Below are positions 1 through 7,977 of a stretch of DNA of 64,000 nt, piece after piece. The notes beneath the pieces were generated by a model. That model was not told the origin of the DNA, ran no database searches, and saw nothing but the letters and a program-made list of their open reading frames with translations. A program made the position numbers and the translations under genes. This DNA comes from Hymenobacter jejuensis (GTDB lineage: Bacteria; Bacteroidota; Bacteroidia; Cytophagales; Hymenobacteraceae), in NCBI RefSeq assembly GCF_006337165.1, contig NZ_CP040896.1:3162001-3226000 (forward strand), given 5' to 3'. Position 1 is the first letter of the stretch; each line of letters starts with the position of its first letter.

Positions 1-90
1 TTGCAGATCCATGAGACGTACTTAGCTAGTTGACTTAGCTAAACCCCAAAGTGGCAAATTTGTCTGCGGACCGGAAACTCGTTATTCGGT

Positions 91-125
91 AAGCGATTGA
101 TTGTTTGATAATTATATAGGTTAAT
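91..125. repeat. AT-rich intergenic motif, degenerate copy
   Basis: Degenerate member of the recurrent TTGATAATCAA-type spacer family, with TTGATAATTAT near position 102-112, just past the stop codon of the epimerase-like gene that ends at 121. The first 90 bases of the window hold no gene I can support. They may be the 5' side of a gene outside the window. Confidence 0.3.
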
Positions 126-1059
126 TACCCGCGCCTTGCTTTCCACTTGTTACAATTTGCCTAACGCCTTCACGTGCACTGATGGGCGTGTAGCCGAAGC
201 GTTTTTCAAACTTGCTGCTGTCGAAAAAGTAATCCTGGCTGTATTGATAAGCCATTTCGCGCAACTCGCGCATCACGGGCACAAACAGGCCCAGCAGGCT
301 CATCAGCCACAGCGGCACCACCCGAAACCGGGGCGCGACGTGCATTTCCTGCGCAAACATTTCTACCCACTGCCGGCCCGTAATGGGGGCTTTGTCGGTG
401 GGCAGGTGCCAGACTTGGTTGTAGGCGTCGGGTGTGTTGCCCAGCAGCGCGGTGGCTTTGGCGGCATCCAGCACGTTGGTCCAGTTATGGATTTTGTCGG
501 CATTGGCCAGCCAGTCGGCCCGTTTGCCCTTGCTCAGATTTTTGTAGACCGTTTCCACAAGCACACTGTTTTTCAGGCCCAGAAAGTCGGCCGAGCGGGC
601 GATAAGGGCCTGCACTTGGCCGCTTTGCGCTGCGGAAAGTAGCATTTGCGCTATCTGGGCCCTGATTTCGCCTTTTTTGCTGGTGGGCCGTACGGGCGTT
701 TCTTCGGTCATGTGCGCAATGTAGGCGCGGTCGTACATGTACACGTTGTCGAAGAACACGAGCTTAGCTTGGTGCTTCTGGCAGGCATCCAGCACGTTGC
801 GCATGGTAGCTGGCCATTTGGCGCGCCACACCCTCCGGTTGTATTCATAGCCGACGGTAAGGTACACGACGTCCGAGCCTGCCACTGCCCGCTCGACCTG
901 CGCCGCATTGGTAAGGTCGGCCGAAAACAGCTCGTCGGTTGGGTTGACGGCTACGGGCTTTCGCCCCACCAACCGCACCCGGTCAGTGTAATGCCGGAGT
1001 TCGCGGGCGAGCTCGGTGCCGATGGCACCCCCGGCACCTAAGATGGTTTGCATGGCCAT
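121..1059 (-). CDS. NAD(P)-dependent epimerase/dehydratase family protein
   Basis: A 312-residue extended-SDR protein, probably a cytoplasmic NAD(P)-dependent oxidoreductase or epimerase of unknown substrate. The N-terminal Rossmann motif GAGGAIG lies at residues 8-14, followed by an Arg/Lys-containing second strand (VGRKP) that hints at NADP preference. A DNVYMY segment stands where the family has its active-site Tyr, and a conserved KGEIR motif follows it. The canonical YxxxK is not obvious, which is usual in the NmrA/YMY-type subgroup. The ATG at 1059 (MAMQTI) is chosen. The frame is open upstream, but only through a TTG and with sequence unlike the family. An ATG at 1053 is an alternative. 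It is transcribed alone, and the gene on its other side is divergent. Confidence 0.8.
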   Translation of the reverse strand: MAMQTILGAGGAIGTELARELRHYTDRVRLVGRKPVAVNPTDELFSADLTNAAQVERAVAGSDVVYLTVGYEYNRRVWRAKWPATMRNVLDACQKHQAKLVFFDNVYMYDRAYIAHMTEETPVRPTSKKGEIRAQIAQMLLSAAQSGQVQALIARSADFLGLKNSVLVETVYKNLSKGKRADWLANADKIHNWTNVLDAAKATALLGNTPDAYNQVWHLPTDKAPITGRQWVEMFAQEMHVAPRFRVVPLWLMSLLGLFVPVMRELREMAYQYSQDYFFDSSKFEKRFGYTPISAREGVRQIVTSGKQGAGN

Positions 1060-1275
1060 GGAGTTTGGGTAACAAATAGGCGAGCTTTTTCGGCCTATAT
1101 AGCGAAAACTAACTGTTTGCCGATGCACAACAGTAGTTCGGATAGAATACGCTGAGGTTGGGCGCAATTAACGGCATTTAGTACAATCGCTTCGTTGCTT
1201 TGTACAGCAAATAAGTCAGGGCAACGCACCTGACGCGCCATCTTACCGTCCTGTTTTCGCCCTTCTCACACTTTT

Positions 1276-1464
1276 ATGCACGCTACATTCTTTGCTCGTC
1301 TCACCACTTTATGGTTGGTAACTATATTGCTTTTCAGTATAAGTGCTTATGCAACAACGCCTTGTGCTCGAGCTCAATACAAAGGCCATCGGTTTGTGCA
1401 CCGCCCGTATTATAAACTGTACAAACACAGTAAGCCCCGCACGTTTTTGAGCTTTGGTAAGTAA
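1276..1464 (+). CDS. small secreted basic protein, unknown function
   Basis: A 62-residue ORF that begins with a clear Sec signal peptide: a hydrophobic stretch at residues 11-23 followed by an Ala-x-Ala-like site near AYA. The short mature part is rich in Lys, Arg, His and Tyr and contains one cysteine. I do not recognise the family. Support for it being real comes from the signal peptide, the ATG start, and a strong terminator-like inverted repeat directly after its stop codon. Small exported basic peptides of this type are common but uncharacterised in Hymenobacter-like genomes (general knowledge, not checked here). Confidence 0.5.
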   Translation: MHATFFARLTTLWLVTILLFSISAYATTPCARAQYKGHRFVHRPYYKLYKHSKPRTFLSFGK

Positions 1465-1472
1465 GCCCAAAG

Positions 1473-1548
1473 CGCAGAAACGGCGCGTCGGCTCGCTACT
1501 AAGCTGAAAATTGGCTTAGCAGATGCGGGACGACGCGCCGTTTCTGCG
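1473..1548. terminator. bidirectional terminator-like inverted repeat
   Basis: Perfect 18-bp arms at 1473-1490 and 1531-1548, with a smaller nested dyad (CTAAGC 1499-1504 with GCTTAG 1514-1519) in the loop. It lies between two convergent genes and abuts the stop codon of the methyltransferase gene at 1549, so it can serve both. Confidence 0.75.
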
Positions 1549-2358
1549 TCAACTCTTTTTGAGCAGGAAGTACGCGTAGCGTTCGCCGAGCTCGACTGCC
1601 TGCTGGCGCTCCAGGGTGACGAGCTGCGGGGTGAAGCCGCACTGCTCGGCGTTCTGCCAGAACTCCTCGATGCGGTAGGTGGTCATGTGCGGCAGGTTCT
1701 GCGCGTAACCCCACCGGTGCGGCTGACTGGCCGATGTGCCATCGTCGTAACGGATCTGAATAAACGCCAAGCCGTCGTTGGTCAGCAACTTGCTTGCGAT
1801 GTTCAACACCCGGCTGCCGTATTCCTTGGTGGGGAAAATCTCAAATACATAGGTAGAAAAAAACAAGTCACACGCCTTGGGAATGTGCTCTAGCGCGTGT
1901 TCGGGCTGGTCGGCCTCAAACTGGACGGGGACGAAGGCCTCGCAGGCCAGGGCCTGGAGCTGGCGGTGGCACTCGCGCAGGCTGGCGGCGGTGATGTCCA
2001 CGCCGTAGTAGCGGGCCGCGCCGGGGGCGAAGTGCACGGCGTTGGCCCCGCCGCCGCAGCCCCAGTCGACGATGCGGCGGGGCGTGCGCAGGTAGGCCGG
2101 GCCGGCCAGGCGGGCGAACTGGGCCAGGTTGTGGCGGCCCATGGCCAGCCAGCGCGCGTCGTCGCCGGCAAACACCCCGTTGCCCCGCCAATGCGCGTTG
2201 CCAGGAATGCACGAGCGGTCGGTGCGATTCCAGTAACGCTGCGAATCCGCAATGAGCTTACTTTCAGGATCGTATAAGTGGAGGTTTTCGCGTATTACTC
2301 GTTCGCCAGAGCGGTATACATGAGCAATCACGTTACGAAGTTGCGCAACCATAGCCAT
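1549..2358 (-). CDS. class I SAM-dependent methyltransferase (copy A)
   Basis: A 269-residue methyltransferase of unknown acceptor. Motif I is VDWGCGGGANAVHF at about residues 98-111, and the acidic end of strand beta-2 is YGVDI. The middle reads FSTYVFEIFP and the end is a TYRIEEFW...LVTLERQQ block. The ATG at 2358 is used. Readable sequence resembling the paralogue continues in frame upstream (a PKALLNIFSRL-like stretch) but has no ATG, GTG or TTG before a stop, so this copy may be shortened at its N-terminus. It sits in tandem with a paralogue at 2711-3598. Two blocks of the gene are almost identical at DNA level to that copy while the block between them is strongly diverged. Confidence 0.8.
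   Translation of the reverse strand: MAMVAQLRNVIAHVYRSGERVIRENLHLYDPESKLIADSQRYWNRTDRSCIPGNAHWRGNGVFAGDDARWLAMGRHNLAQFARLAGPAYLRTPRRIVDWGCGGGANAVHFAPGAARYYGVDITAASLRECHRQLQALACEAFVPVQFEADQPEHALEHIPKACDLFFSTYVFEIFPTKEYGSRVLNIASKLLTNDGLAFIQIRYDDGTSASQPHRWGYAQNLPHMTTYRIEEFWQNAEQCGFTPQLVTLERQQAVELGERYAYFLLKKS
1556..1721. repeat. near-identical block shared with 2718-2883
   Basis: 166 bp that match 2718-2883 at constant offset 1162 with a single difference (1708 A versus 2870 G). It encodes the C-terminal part of both methyltransferases. Confidence 0.95.
1899..2202. repeat. near-identical block shared with 3061-3364
   Basis: 304 bp matching 3061-3364 at the same offset 1162 with one difference (1950 G versus 3112 A). 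It encodes the SAM-binding core. The 177 bp between this block and the one at 1556-1721 are clearly diverged between the copies although no indel is needed to align them. Confidence 0.95.
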
Positions 2359-2639
2359 GACAAATACAGGCTGGATAAGTCGACTAAAAATGTTTAGTAA
2401 GGCCTTAGGGAACCGCCTATCTATCGAGGCAGGCGTAGTAGGAATGCAGTAAATATTTGATATCGCAAATATTTAGGAGCTCAACCCGGCTTGGGGAGCA
2501 AGAGCAACTAATGTATAAAATTTATTATAAGAAATCACGGTAAAATTATCTGCCGAAATAAATTTTTACCCTGCTTCTTTTTTACCGTGCATTTCGCCAG
2601 CCCAACCAACGAAATGCAGTTATCCTTACAACGCGCAGA
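2359..2639. other. AT-rich spacer without a gene
   Basis: No supported ORF. It contains a perfect 10-bp dyad TAAATATTTG/CAAATATTTA (2450-2459 and 2466-2475), related to the AT-rich spacer family, and another 10-bp inverted repeat CACGGTAAAA/TTTTACCGTG (2536-2545 and 2580-2589). It is the probable promoter region of methyltransferase copy A. Confidence 0.5.
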
Positions 2640-2696
2640 GCCCACCTGTACTTTGCAATGGCTTGACTATCAATGCATTGTAAAGTACAGGTGGGC
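2640..2696. terminator. terminator-like hairpin after methyltransferase copy B
   Basis: Arms of 21 nt at 2640-2660 and 2676-2696, complementary except for one G-T pair, with a 15-nt loop. It lies 14 bp past the stop codon of the gene ending at 2711. Confidence 0.75.
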
Positions 2697-2710
2697 TACG
2701 TACTACGGAC

Positions 2711-3598
2711 TCAGTCTTTTTTGAGCAGGAAGTACGCGTAGCGTTCGCCGAGCTCGACTGCCTGCTGGCGCTCCAGGGTGACGAGCTGCGGGGTGAAGCC
2801 GCACTGCTCGGCGTTCTGCCAGAACTCCTCGATGCGGTAGGTGGTCATGTGCGGCAGGTTCTGCGCGTAGCCCCACCGGTGCGCTTTGCTCTTGCTGCTC
2901 TGATCTTTGTACTTGATCTGGATAAAAGCTAACCCGTTAGTATCGAGCAGTTTGTAAGCGATATCCAGAATGCGTTTCCCATAGTCCTTGCTTGGAAACA
3001 GCTCAAATACATAGGTAGAAAAGAAGAGGTCGCAGGGCTCAGTAATCAAGGCGAGTGTGCGTTCGGGCTGGTCGGCCTCAAACTGGACGGGGACGAAGGC
3101 CTCGCAGGCCAAGGCCTGGAGCTGGCGGTGGCACTCGCGCAGGCTGGCGGCGGTGATGTCCACGCCGTAGTAGCGGGCCGCGCCGGGGGCGAAGTGCACG
3201 GCGTTGGCCCCGCCGCCGCAGCCCCAGTCGACGATGCGGCGGGGCGTGCGCAGGTAGGCCGGGCCGGCCAGGCGGGCGAACTGGGCCAGGTTGTGGCGGC
3301 CCATGGCCAGCCAGCGCGCGTCGTCGCCGGCAAACACCCCGTTGCCCCGCCAATGCGCGTTGCCCGCCACGTAGTCGCGGTCGGTGCTGTTCCAGTAGCG
3401 CTGCGAATCCGCAATTAATTTGTCTTCCGACTCATAAATTCGGAGGTTTTCGCGGATCAGGCGCTCACTTGATCGATAGGCACGCGCAATAATACTACGT
3501 AATGATAAAGGCATGAACTGGCTGAGAAGGCGCTTAGGAGCGTTGCCTAGGGATTTAGAAAACGCGCTAAGATCTGAGTTGGAGTATGAAGGCCACAT
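2711..3598 (-). CDS. class I SAM-dependent methyltransferase (copy B)
   Basis: Paralogue of the 1549-2358 gene, with the same VDWGCGGGANAVHF motif I, YGVDI, FSTYVFELFP and C-terminal block. Start choice is uncertain. The ATG at 3598 (MWPSYS) gives 295 residues. An ATG at 3514 (MPLSLR) lines up with the start of copy A and gives 267. The open frame also extends to a GTG at 3640. Acceptor unknown. The tandem arrangement with two blocks of near-identical DNA suggests recent recombination between copies, while the stretch at 2884-3060 has kept its own sequence. That stretch covers the region after the FSTYVFE block and could concern acceptor specificity (inference). Confidence 0.8.
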   Translation of the reverse strand: MWPSYSNSDLSAFSKSLGNAPKRLLSQFMPLSLRSIIARAYRSSERLIRENLRIYESEDKLIADSQRYWNSTDRDYVAGNAHWRGNGVFAGDDARWLAMGRHNLAQFARLAGPAYLRTPRRIVDWGCGGGANAVHFAPGAARYYGVDITAASLRECHRQLQALACEAFVPVQFEADQPERTLALITEPCDLFFSTYVFELFPSKDYGKRILDIAYKLLDTNGLAFIQIKYKDQSSKSKAHRWGYAQNLPHMTTYRIEEFWQNAEQCGFTPQLVTLERQQAVELGERYAYFLLKKD

Positions 3599-3716
3599 GA
3601 AGAGTATCGAATGCTGAAGCGCCCTCTGGGCTATACACACGTAGTTGTCTTTTGCTGATTGAAAGATATGGCAAATAAGTTATAATAAATCACGAAATAA
3701 TATATTGACTTGGACT

Positions 3717-4694
3717 ATGTCATTCGCTCCTCCAACATACGTGCCCGATATATTGGGCGAAGGGTTTGAACAACACTCCATTGCGCAACCCAATGATTAT
3801 GAAGGGCCTGTGCGCTGCACGGTTGTTCGGAGACGAAACCCGCGAGCCGCTGCCAACCGGGCGGTGCTGTATTTGCACGGCTTTACCGATTATTTTTTTC
3901 AGCGGGAGCTGGCCGAGCAGTGGCTGGCCCACGGATTTCAATTCTATGCCCTGGATCTGCGCAAATACGGCCGCTCGCTGCTGCCGCACCAGCGCCCAAA
4001 CAACGTCCGCGACCTGCGCGAATATTTTCCCGATCTGGACGCTGCCCTCGACCTGGTTCGGGCGGAAGGCAACCAGACCGTTGTGCTCAATGCGCACTCA
4101 ACCGGGGGCCTGATTGCCGCGCTCTATGCCGATGCCGGGGCGCACCGCACGGCATTGGCGGCGCTGGTGCTTAATAGTCCGTTTTTCGAAATGAACCTGC
4201 CGTGGCTCGTCCGCCGGGTTGCCCTGCCGTTGCTTACGCGGGTGGGCGCAGTATTCCCTAATCTGACGCCGCGGGCCTCGTTGGGGCGCGGCTACGGCGA
4301 AAGCCTGCACCGGCAGTTTCGCGGCGAGTGGGACTACAACCTGGCGTGGAAGCCGGTAGAAGTATTTCCGGTCAATGCCGGGTGGTTGCGCGCCATTCGC
4401 AAGGGGCATCGGCAAGTGGCGCGGGGCCTGAGCGTGGCGCAGCCCGTGTTGGTGCTGCACTCCGACCGCACGCTCCGCCGCTACCGCCCCTTCAACGACG
4501 ATTTTTTCCGGACCGATGGCGTGCTGAACGTGCAGCACATCCGGAAGCTGGCGCCGCGCCTGGGCCCACGCGTGACGGTGCGGGCCATCGAAGGCGGCAT
4601 GCACGACCTGATCTTGTCGCGCGAACCGGTGCGTAGCGAAGCCTACCGCCAGATTTTCGAATGGCTAGCCACGGTTTTGCCGCCCGCAGAGTGA
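3717..4694 (+). CDS. alpha/beta hydrolase (serine hydrolase, lysophospholipase-like)
   Basis: A 325-residue alpha/beta-hydrolase fold protein of the S33/monoglyceride-lipase type. The oxyanion-hole motif is LYLHGF near residue 55, the nucleophile elbow AHSTGG has Ser128, Asp250 lies in HSDRTLRR and His296 in GGMHDL, so a complete Ser-Asp-His triad is visible. The elbow has Ala in place of the usual first Gly (GxSxG). No signal peptide, so probably cytoplasmic; substrate unknown. The ATG at 3717 is preferred over an in-frame TTG at 3705. It is divergent from the methyltransferases and followed by a small hairpin and an AT-rich repeat. Confidence 0.8.
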   Translation: MSFAPPTYVPDILGEGFEQHSIAQPNDYEGPVRCTVVRRRNPRAAANRAVLYLHGFTDYFFQRELAEQWLAHGFQFYALDLRKYGRSLLPHQRPNNVRDLREYFPDLDAALDLVRAEGNQTVVLNAHSTGGLIAALYADAGAHRTALAALVLNSPFFEMNLPWLVRRVALPLLTRVGAVFPNLTPRASLGRGYGESLHRQFRGEWDYNLAWKPVEVFPVNAGWLRAIRKGHRQVARGLSVAQPVLVLHSDRTLRRYRPFNDDFFRTDGVLNVQHIRKLAPRLGPRVTVRAIEGGMHDLILSREPVRSEAYRQIFEWLATVLPPAE

Positions 4695-4708
4695 AATACT
4701 TCTATTAT

Positions 4709-4737
4709 GTAAATATTTGATTATTAGATATTTAAAT
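4709..4737. repeat. AT-rich intergenic repeat copy
   Basis: Begins GTAAATATTTGATTATTAG and continues GATATTTAA. It matches the copy at 21621-21649 at 25 of 29 positions. Located 15 bp after the hydrolase stop codon. Confidence 0.6.
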
Positions 4738-4762
4738 TGTTCAACACTGGCTTGTTGAACAA
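4737..4762. terminator. possible hairpin downstream of hydrolase gene
   Basis: TTGTTCAACA (4737-4746) and TGTTGAACAA (4753-4762) form perfect 10-bp arms with a 6-nt loop. No long T-run follows, so terminator function is only suggested. Confidence 0.4.
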
Positions 4763-4879
4763 GTGCCGACGCAAGTGGTTGGCACTGCAACCGCAACAAA
4801 AGCCTGTAGCTCAGCGCCCGACTCTTCTGGCGCAATTCCCGTATGGATGGTAAATCGTCCGCCAAACTGCTTTTTTCCG

Positions 4880-5374
4880 ATGTCCTTTTACTCCACTCAA
4901 CCCGAAGACCTGTTGTTTGATGCCGCTCGCAAAGGCGATGTGGCGTATTTGCAGCAGCTGGTCGCCAACAACACCAACGTCAACATCCAGAACAGCAAGG
5001 GCTTTACGCCGCTGATTGTGGCCGCCTACGATGGTCACCTGGAAGCCACGCAACTGTTGCTCGACGCCGGCGCCGACCCCAACGTGCAGGACGTCGCTGG
5101 CAACAACGCGCTCATGGGCGTGTGCTTTAAGGGTTATCCCGAAATCGCGCAGTTGCTGATCGAGCGTGGCGCAGACCTGAATTTGCAAAACGGCAACGGC
5201 GGCACGGCCCTCATGTTTGCCACCCTGTTTGGGCGCAACAACTTGGTAAAAGTCATGCTCGATGCTGGCGCCGATACCACCATCCGCGACGTGCGCGGCC
5301 TTACGGCCCACGACTTGGCCATTCAGCAAGGCAACGAAGAAGCTTTGCAGATATTCGAGCAAATTAGTAAGTAA
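4880..5374 (+). CDS. ankyrin repeat protein
   Basis: A 164-residue protein made almost wholly of ankyrin repeats: an N-cap repeat (DLLFDAARKGD, about residues 9-40), three canonical repeats of 33 residues with TPLIVAAYDGH, NALMGVCFKGY and TALMFATLFGR signatures, and a short C-terminal cap (LTAHDLAIQQGN). No signal peptide, so probably a cytoplasmic protein-binding scaffold; partner unknown. The ATG at 4880 starts directly at the first repeat. The open frame upstream to 4763 has unrelated composition. A strong two-way terminator follows. Confidence 0.85.
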   Translation: MSFYSTQPEDLLFDAARKGDVAYLQQLVANNTNVNIQNSKGFTPLIVAAYDGHLEATQLLLDAGADPNVQDVAGNNALMGVCFKGYPEIAQLLIERGADLNLQNGNGGTALMFATLFGRNNLVKVMLDAGADTTIRDVRGLTAHDLAIQQGNEEALQIFEQISK

Positions 5375-5383
5375 TTGACTGTA

Positions 5384-5435
5384 AAGCACATAGAAAAAGC
5401 CCCGGCTGGATGGTCGGGGCTTTTTCTATGTGCTT
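5384..5435. terminator. strong bidirectional terminator
   Basis: Perfect 21-bp arms at 5384-5404 and 5415-5435 with a 10-nt loop. It includes A-rich and T-rich tracts flanking a CCCCG/CGGGG core, between convergent genes. Confidence 0.9.
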
Positions 5436-5454
5436 GATGCAGAAATGCCGGGCG

Positions 5455-5838
5455 TTATTCGCCGCTGGTGTTCCAGATGTCGCGCTGAATTTTCCAGTCG
5501 TTGCCTTCCTTCTTCCACATCACGATGTACTTGCCGTAGTCCATTTGTTGGCCTTCGGCGCCGTTGAGGCGGTATTGGCCCAGCTCAATGGCCGTATCGC
5601 CGAAACTTTCTACCTCCATCGAGTGCAACCGCACCTGCTTGATGCCCATGTCCATACCGCCCTTCCAGAAGGACGCAATGGCCTCGCTACCCGTAATCGG
5701 GCCGCTGCCGGGGGGCAGCAGCGAGCCTTCTTTGGTGTAGAGGCTGGCAATGGCGACCACGTCGCCGCGGTCGAAAGAGTTTTCGAACTGGTCGTTGGCG
5801 TGACGGATTTCGTCAAGCAGGGTGTCGATGATTTCCAT
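5455..5838 (-). CDS. NTF2-like DUF4440/SnoaL-type protein
   Basis: A 127-residue single-domain protein with the pattern of the SgcJ/DUF4440 branch of the NTF2-like fold: a helical start (DEIRHANDQFENSFDRGD), IASLYTKEGSLLPPG, GSEAIASFW, and a C-terminal sheet ending KKEGNDWKIQRDIWN. Proteins of this kind bind small ligands or act as cyclases or isomerases. No function can be assigned. No signal peptide. The ATG at 5838 follows the family start. It is a single gene, closed by the terminator at 5384-5435. Confidence 0.75.
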   Translation of the reverse strand: MEIIDTLLDEIRHANDQFENSFDRGDVVAIASLYTKEGSLLPPGSGPITGSEAIASFWKGGMDMGIKQVRLHSMEVESFGDTAIELGQYRLNGAEGQQMDYGKYIVMWKKEGNDWKIQRDIWNTSGE

Positions 5839-5959
5839 GGGCAGGCTGGCGGTTAAGAGGGTGGAAGTAAAAGATGTGGGTCTGGCTAAACCTACTCTTT
5901 TTTCGCTTGCCTATCAAGGCGTTAGCTTGGCTTGCGGGAGATGATTTTCGACGCCTTTG

Positions 5960-7579
5960 TTAGTGATGCACCGTGACCATGCGGAAGCTGATGCCTTGTT
6001 TATATTCGAGCTGAAGCACGTACAGGCCATCCGGAATCTTGGTCGTGTCGAAATTGATTTCGGCCAGATTGGACAGGGGCTGGAGCGCATGCGACGCCAC
6101 TGCACGGCCCTGATACGAGTACAACGTGGCTTGCAGGGCCTCCACCTTTTCGCTGCTGGCGAGCTGGAGCGTAAACCGGCTCTGCACGGGATTGGGGAAA
6201 ATGCTGACCGTAACCGAAGGCGGCGTGCTGACCTGCGACACGGATTTGATGCTGTAGCGCCCGATGTAGCCTTGCGTGTGCACGCTTTTCAGCGAAACCG
6301 GACCAAATCCGCAGCTTCCCGTGAAGGCGCCGGTCGTGTAGAGGTTGTGCTTGGAATCGATGGCCAGCTTGCCCGCCGAACTGGTGCCCGGCCCACTGAC
6401 GAGCTCGGCAAACTCCTTCTGTCCATCGGGATTGAGCTGCGCCAGAAACGATTGATTAGTAGAGTTATAGGTAAAGTTCATCATGCCCGTCGCAAACACC
6501 TTCCCCGACTGCTGATCGACGGCAATGTCGCTGATGTAGTCGCTTTCGGGGCCGCCCAGTGCAGTAGCCCATTTTACGTTTCCCTGCGGGTTGAAGCGAG
6601 CCACAAACCCGTCGGTGTTGCCAGCGCTGGTGAGCGTAGTGGTACCGATGGTGGTGGTGCCGGAGAAGTTGCTGGCAATGTATATGTTACCTTTTCGGTC
6701 GGTGGCGATGCTGCGGCCGTCGCCGTACGGCAGCTGCCCTTTGGCCCATACCAGTCGCCCTTGCCGAGCGTTAAATTTGGCCAAGAAAACGCTGCCACCC
6801 TCGCTGGTCACCGTGGTGCCATCGAGCGTCCAGCCCGCGGTGAAGTTGCCACTTACGTAGCAGCTGCCCGCATTGTCTACGGCCACGCCGCCGCCCTGGC
6901 ATACGCCATTGTCGCTCTGACTTGACCACACCCGCGCCCACCGCAACGCCCCCTGTGGGGAATAGCTGGCCACAAAGGCCTGCCGGCCGAAGTGCTGGGG
7001 AAAGGTGAGCGATTCGAAAGCAATGTTTTCGCCAGATACTGAGCCGGTTACGTAGCTGTTGCCGGCCAGGTCAACCGATACGCCCCAGCCGGAGCTGGAG
7101 CCGCTGGGGCTGCCTCCTTGGTTGCCGGCCTGCTTGATCCAGCGCGCCACGCCGTTGGCGCCGCACTTCAGAACAAAAATATCGCTGCCAGACACCGACG
7201 TTACCGACCCGGACTTCGGGCCGGTGGCGTAGCTCAGGGTGCCCGAAAAGCTGCCCGTGAGATAGCTGTTGCCTGCTTTGTCGACGGCAATGCTGGTGGG
7301 TAACGCATCGCCGGAAGCTGCCAGTTGAATGACCTTGGCTACTTGGCCGTTGGGTTTGCACTTGGCAATGTACACGCACAGGCCCGAACTAGTCAACTGC
7401 GTGCCACCCAAGGACATAGAGCCCGTGAAGCGACCGGTAACGTAGAAGTTGTTATCGGCATCCGTTGCCACGTCCATTGCGCCGTTTAGGTCGCTAATGG
7501 GGTAGGCAAACGTCCACGCCGATTGAGCGCTGGCCGTAAGTGAGACCAACCAAAAAAGAACCGAGAAGAAGTGTTTCAT
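5960..7579 (-). CDS. secreted SBBP-type beta-propeller protein with type IX sorting domain
   Basis: 539 residues. A Sec signal peptide (about residues 1-19, ending ASAQ) is followed by many repeats of the form DxAGNxYVTGxFxG...FVAKxxxxGxxxWA, typical of SBBP-type propellers. The last ~80 residues form a type A sorting domain: IFPNPVQSRFTLQL, YSYQGRAV and IPDGLYVLQLEYK, ending MVTVHH. It should therefore be exported to the periplasm and then across the outer membrane by the type IX system, of which PorQ is encoded at 30346. The ligand or role of the propeller is unknown. Its neighbours give no operon partner. Confidence 0.85.
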   Translation of the reverse strand: MKHFFSVLFWLVSLTASAQSAWTFAYPISDLNGAMDVATDADNNFYVTGRFTGSMSLGGTQLTSSGLCVYIAKCKPNGQVAKVIQLAASGDALPTSIAVDKAGNSYLTGSFSGTLSYATGPKSGSVTSVSGSDIFVLKCGANGVARWIKQAGNQGGSPSGSSSGWGVSVDLAGNSYVTGSVSGENIAFESLTFPQHFGRQAFVASYSPQGALRWARVWSSQSDNGVCQGGGVAVDNAGSCYVSGNFTAGWTLDGTTVTSEGGSVFLAKFNARQGRLVWAKGQLPYGDGRSIATDRKGNIYIASNFSGTTTIGTTTLTSAGNTDGFVARFNPQGNVKWATALGGPESDYISDIAVDQQSGKVFATGMMNFTYNSTNQSFLAQLNPDGQKEFAELVSGPGTSSAGKLAIDSKHNLYTTGAFTGSCGFGPVSLKSVHTQGYIGRYSIKSVSQVSTPPSVTVSIFPNPVQSRFTLQLASSEKVEALQATLYSYQGRAVASHALQPLSNLAEINFDTTKIPDGLYVLQLEYKQGISFRMVTVHH

Positions 7580-7940
7580 AACAAAAAGCTCAGGGTATAG
7601 AAATTGAGAAAAGGGCCTGTATCAAGGCGCTGAGCGGTACTACAAGACAGATACGCTACTCTGTTTTTGCGTCGGCATCATCCGACATAGCTTCTACACA
7701 CTCCTCCGCCACACGTTGCTGCCGATGCGCTATTTACCAACAGTCAGTCTCCATCCCGCCTAAAGCGGCTCCATGAACCTCAGCTATAAGGTCCGCGGAT
7801 TTGATTTACAATTTTAATAATTAAAGTCATAATAAAAATTGATATAATTATATAATATAAAAATGTCCAACTATGATGTGATCATGGTTAGCCTTTAGCA
7901 ATTTTAAATAAGGGCAGGCGCTCATGTACCGCTTAAACGA
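7580..7940. other. spacer of about 360 bp without a gene
   Basis: It should contain the promoter of the propeller gene (right of 7579) and, near 7800-7870, a very AT-rich stretch. A TGAT-GTG-ATCA dyad (near 7872-7882) has a 3-bp spacer and no gene suitably placed, so I do not count it as an FNR-type site. No ORF or RNA gene is supported. Confidence 0.4.
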
Positions 7941-7969
7941 AACCGGCCCGCTGGAAGAGCGGGCCGGTT
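7941..7969. terminator. terminator of the mutAB operon
   Basis: AACCGGCCCGCT (7941-7952) and AGCGGGCCGGTT (7958-7969) form a perfect 12-bp stem with a 5-nt loop, 8 bp past the stop codon of the 146-residue gene. Confidence 0.85.
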
Positions 7970-7977
7970 TGAGGTAT

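Noticed and set aside
1473..1548. Long inverted repeats as ends of insertion sequences
   Set aside because: The repeats are close-set hairpins at gene ends with no transposase gene between or beside them and no flanking duplications.
1549..3598. Duplicate methyltransferase genes as an assembly artefact
   Set aside because: The copies differ strongly in the middle and at the 5' ends, which a simple collapse or duplication error would not produce. Long-read confirmation would still be useful.
7872..7882. TGAT-GTG-ATCA dyad as a further FNR-like site
   Set aside because: The spacer is 3 rather than 4 bases, and no start codon lies at the distance seen for the other sites.
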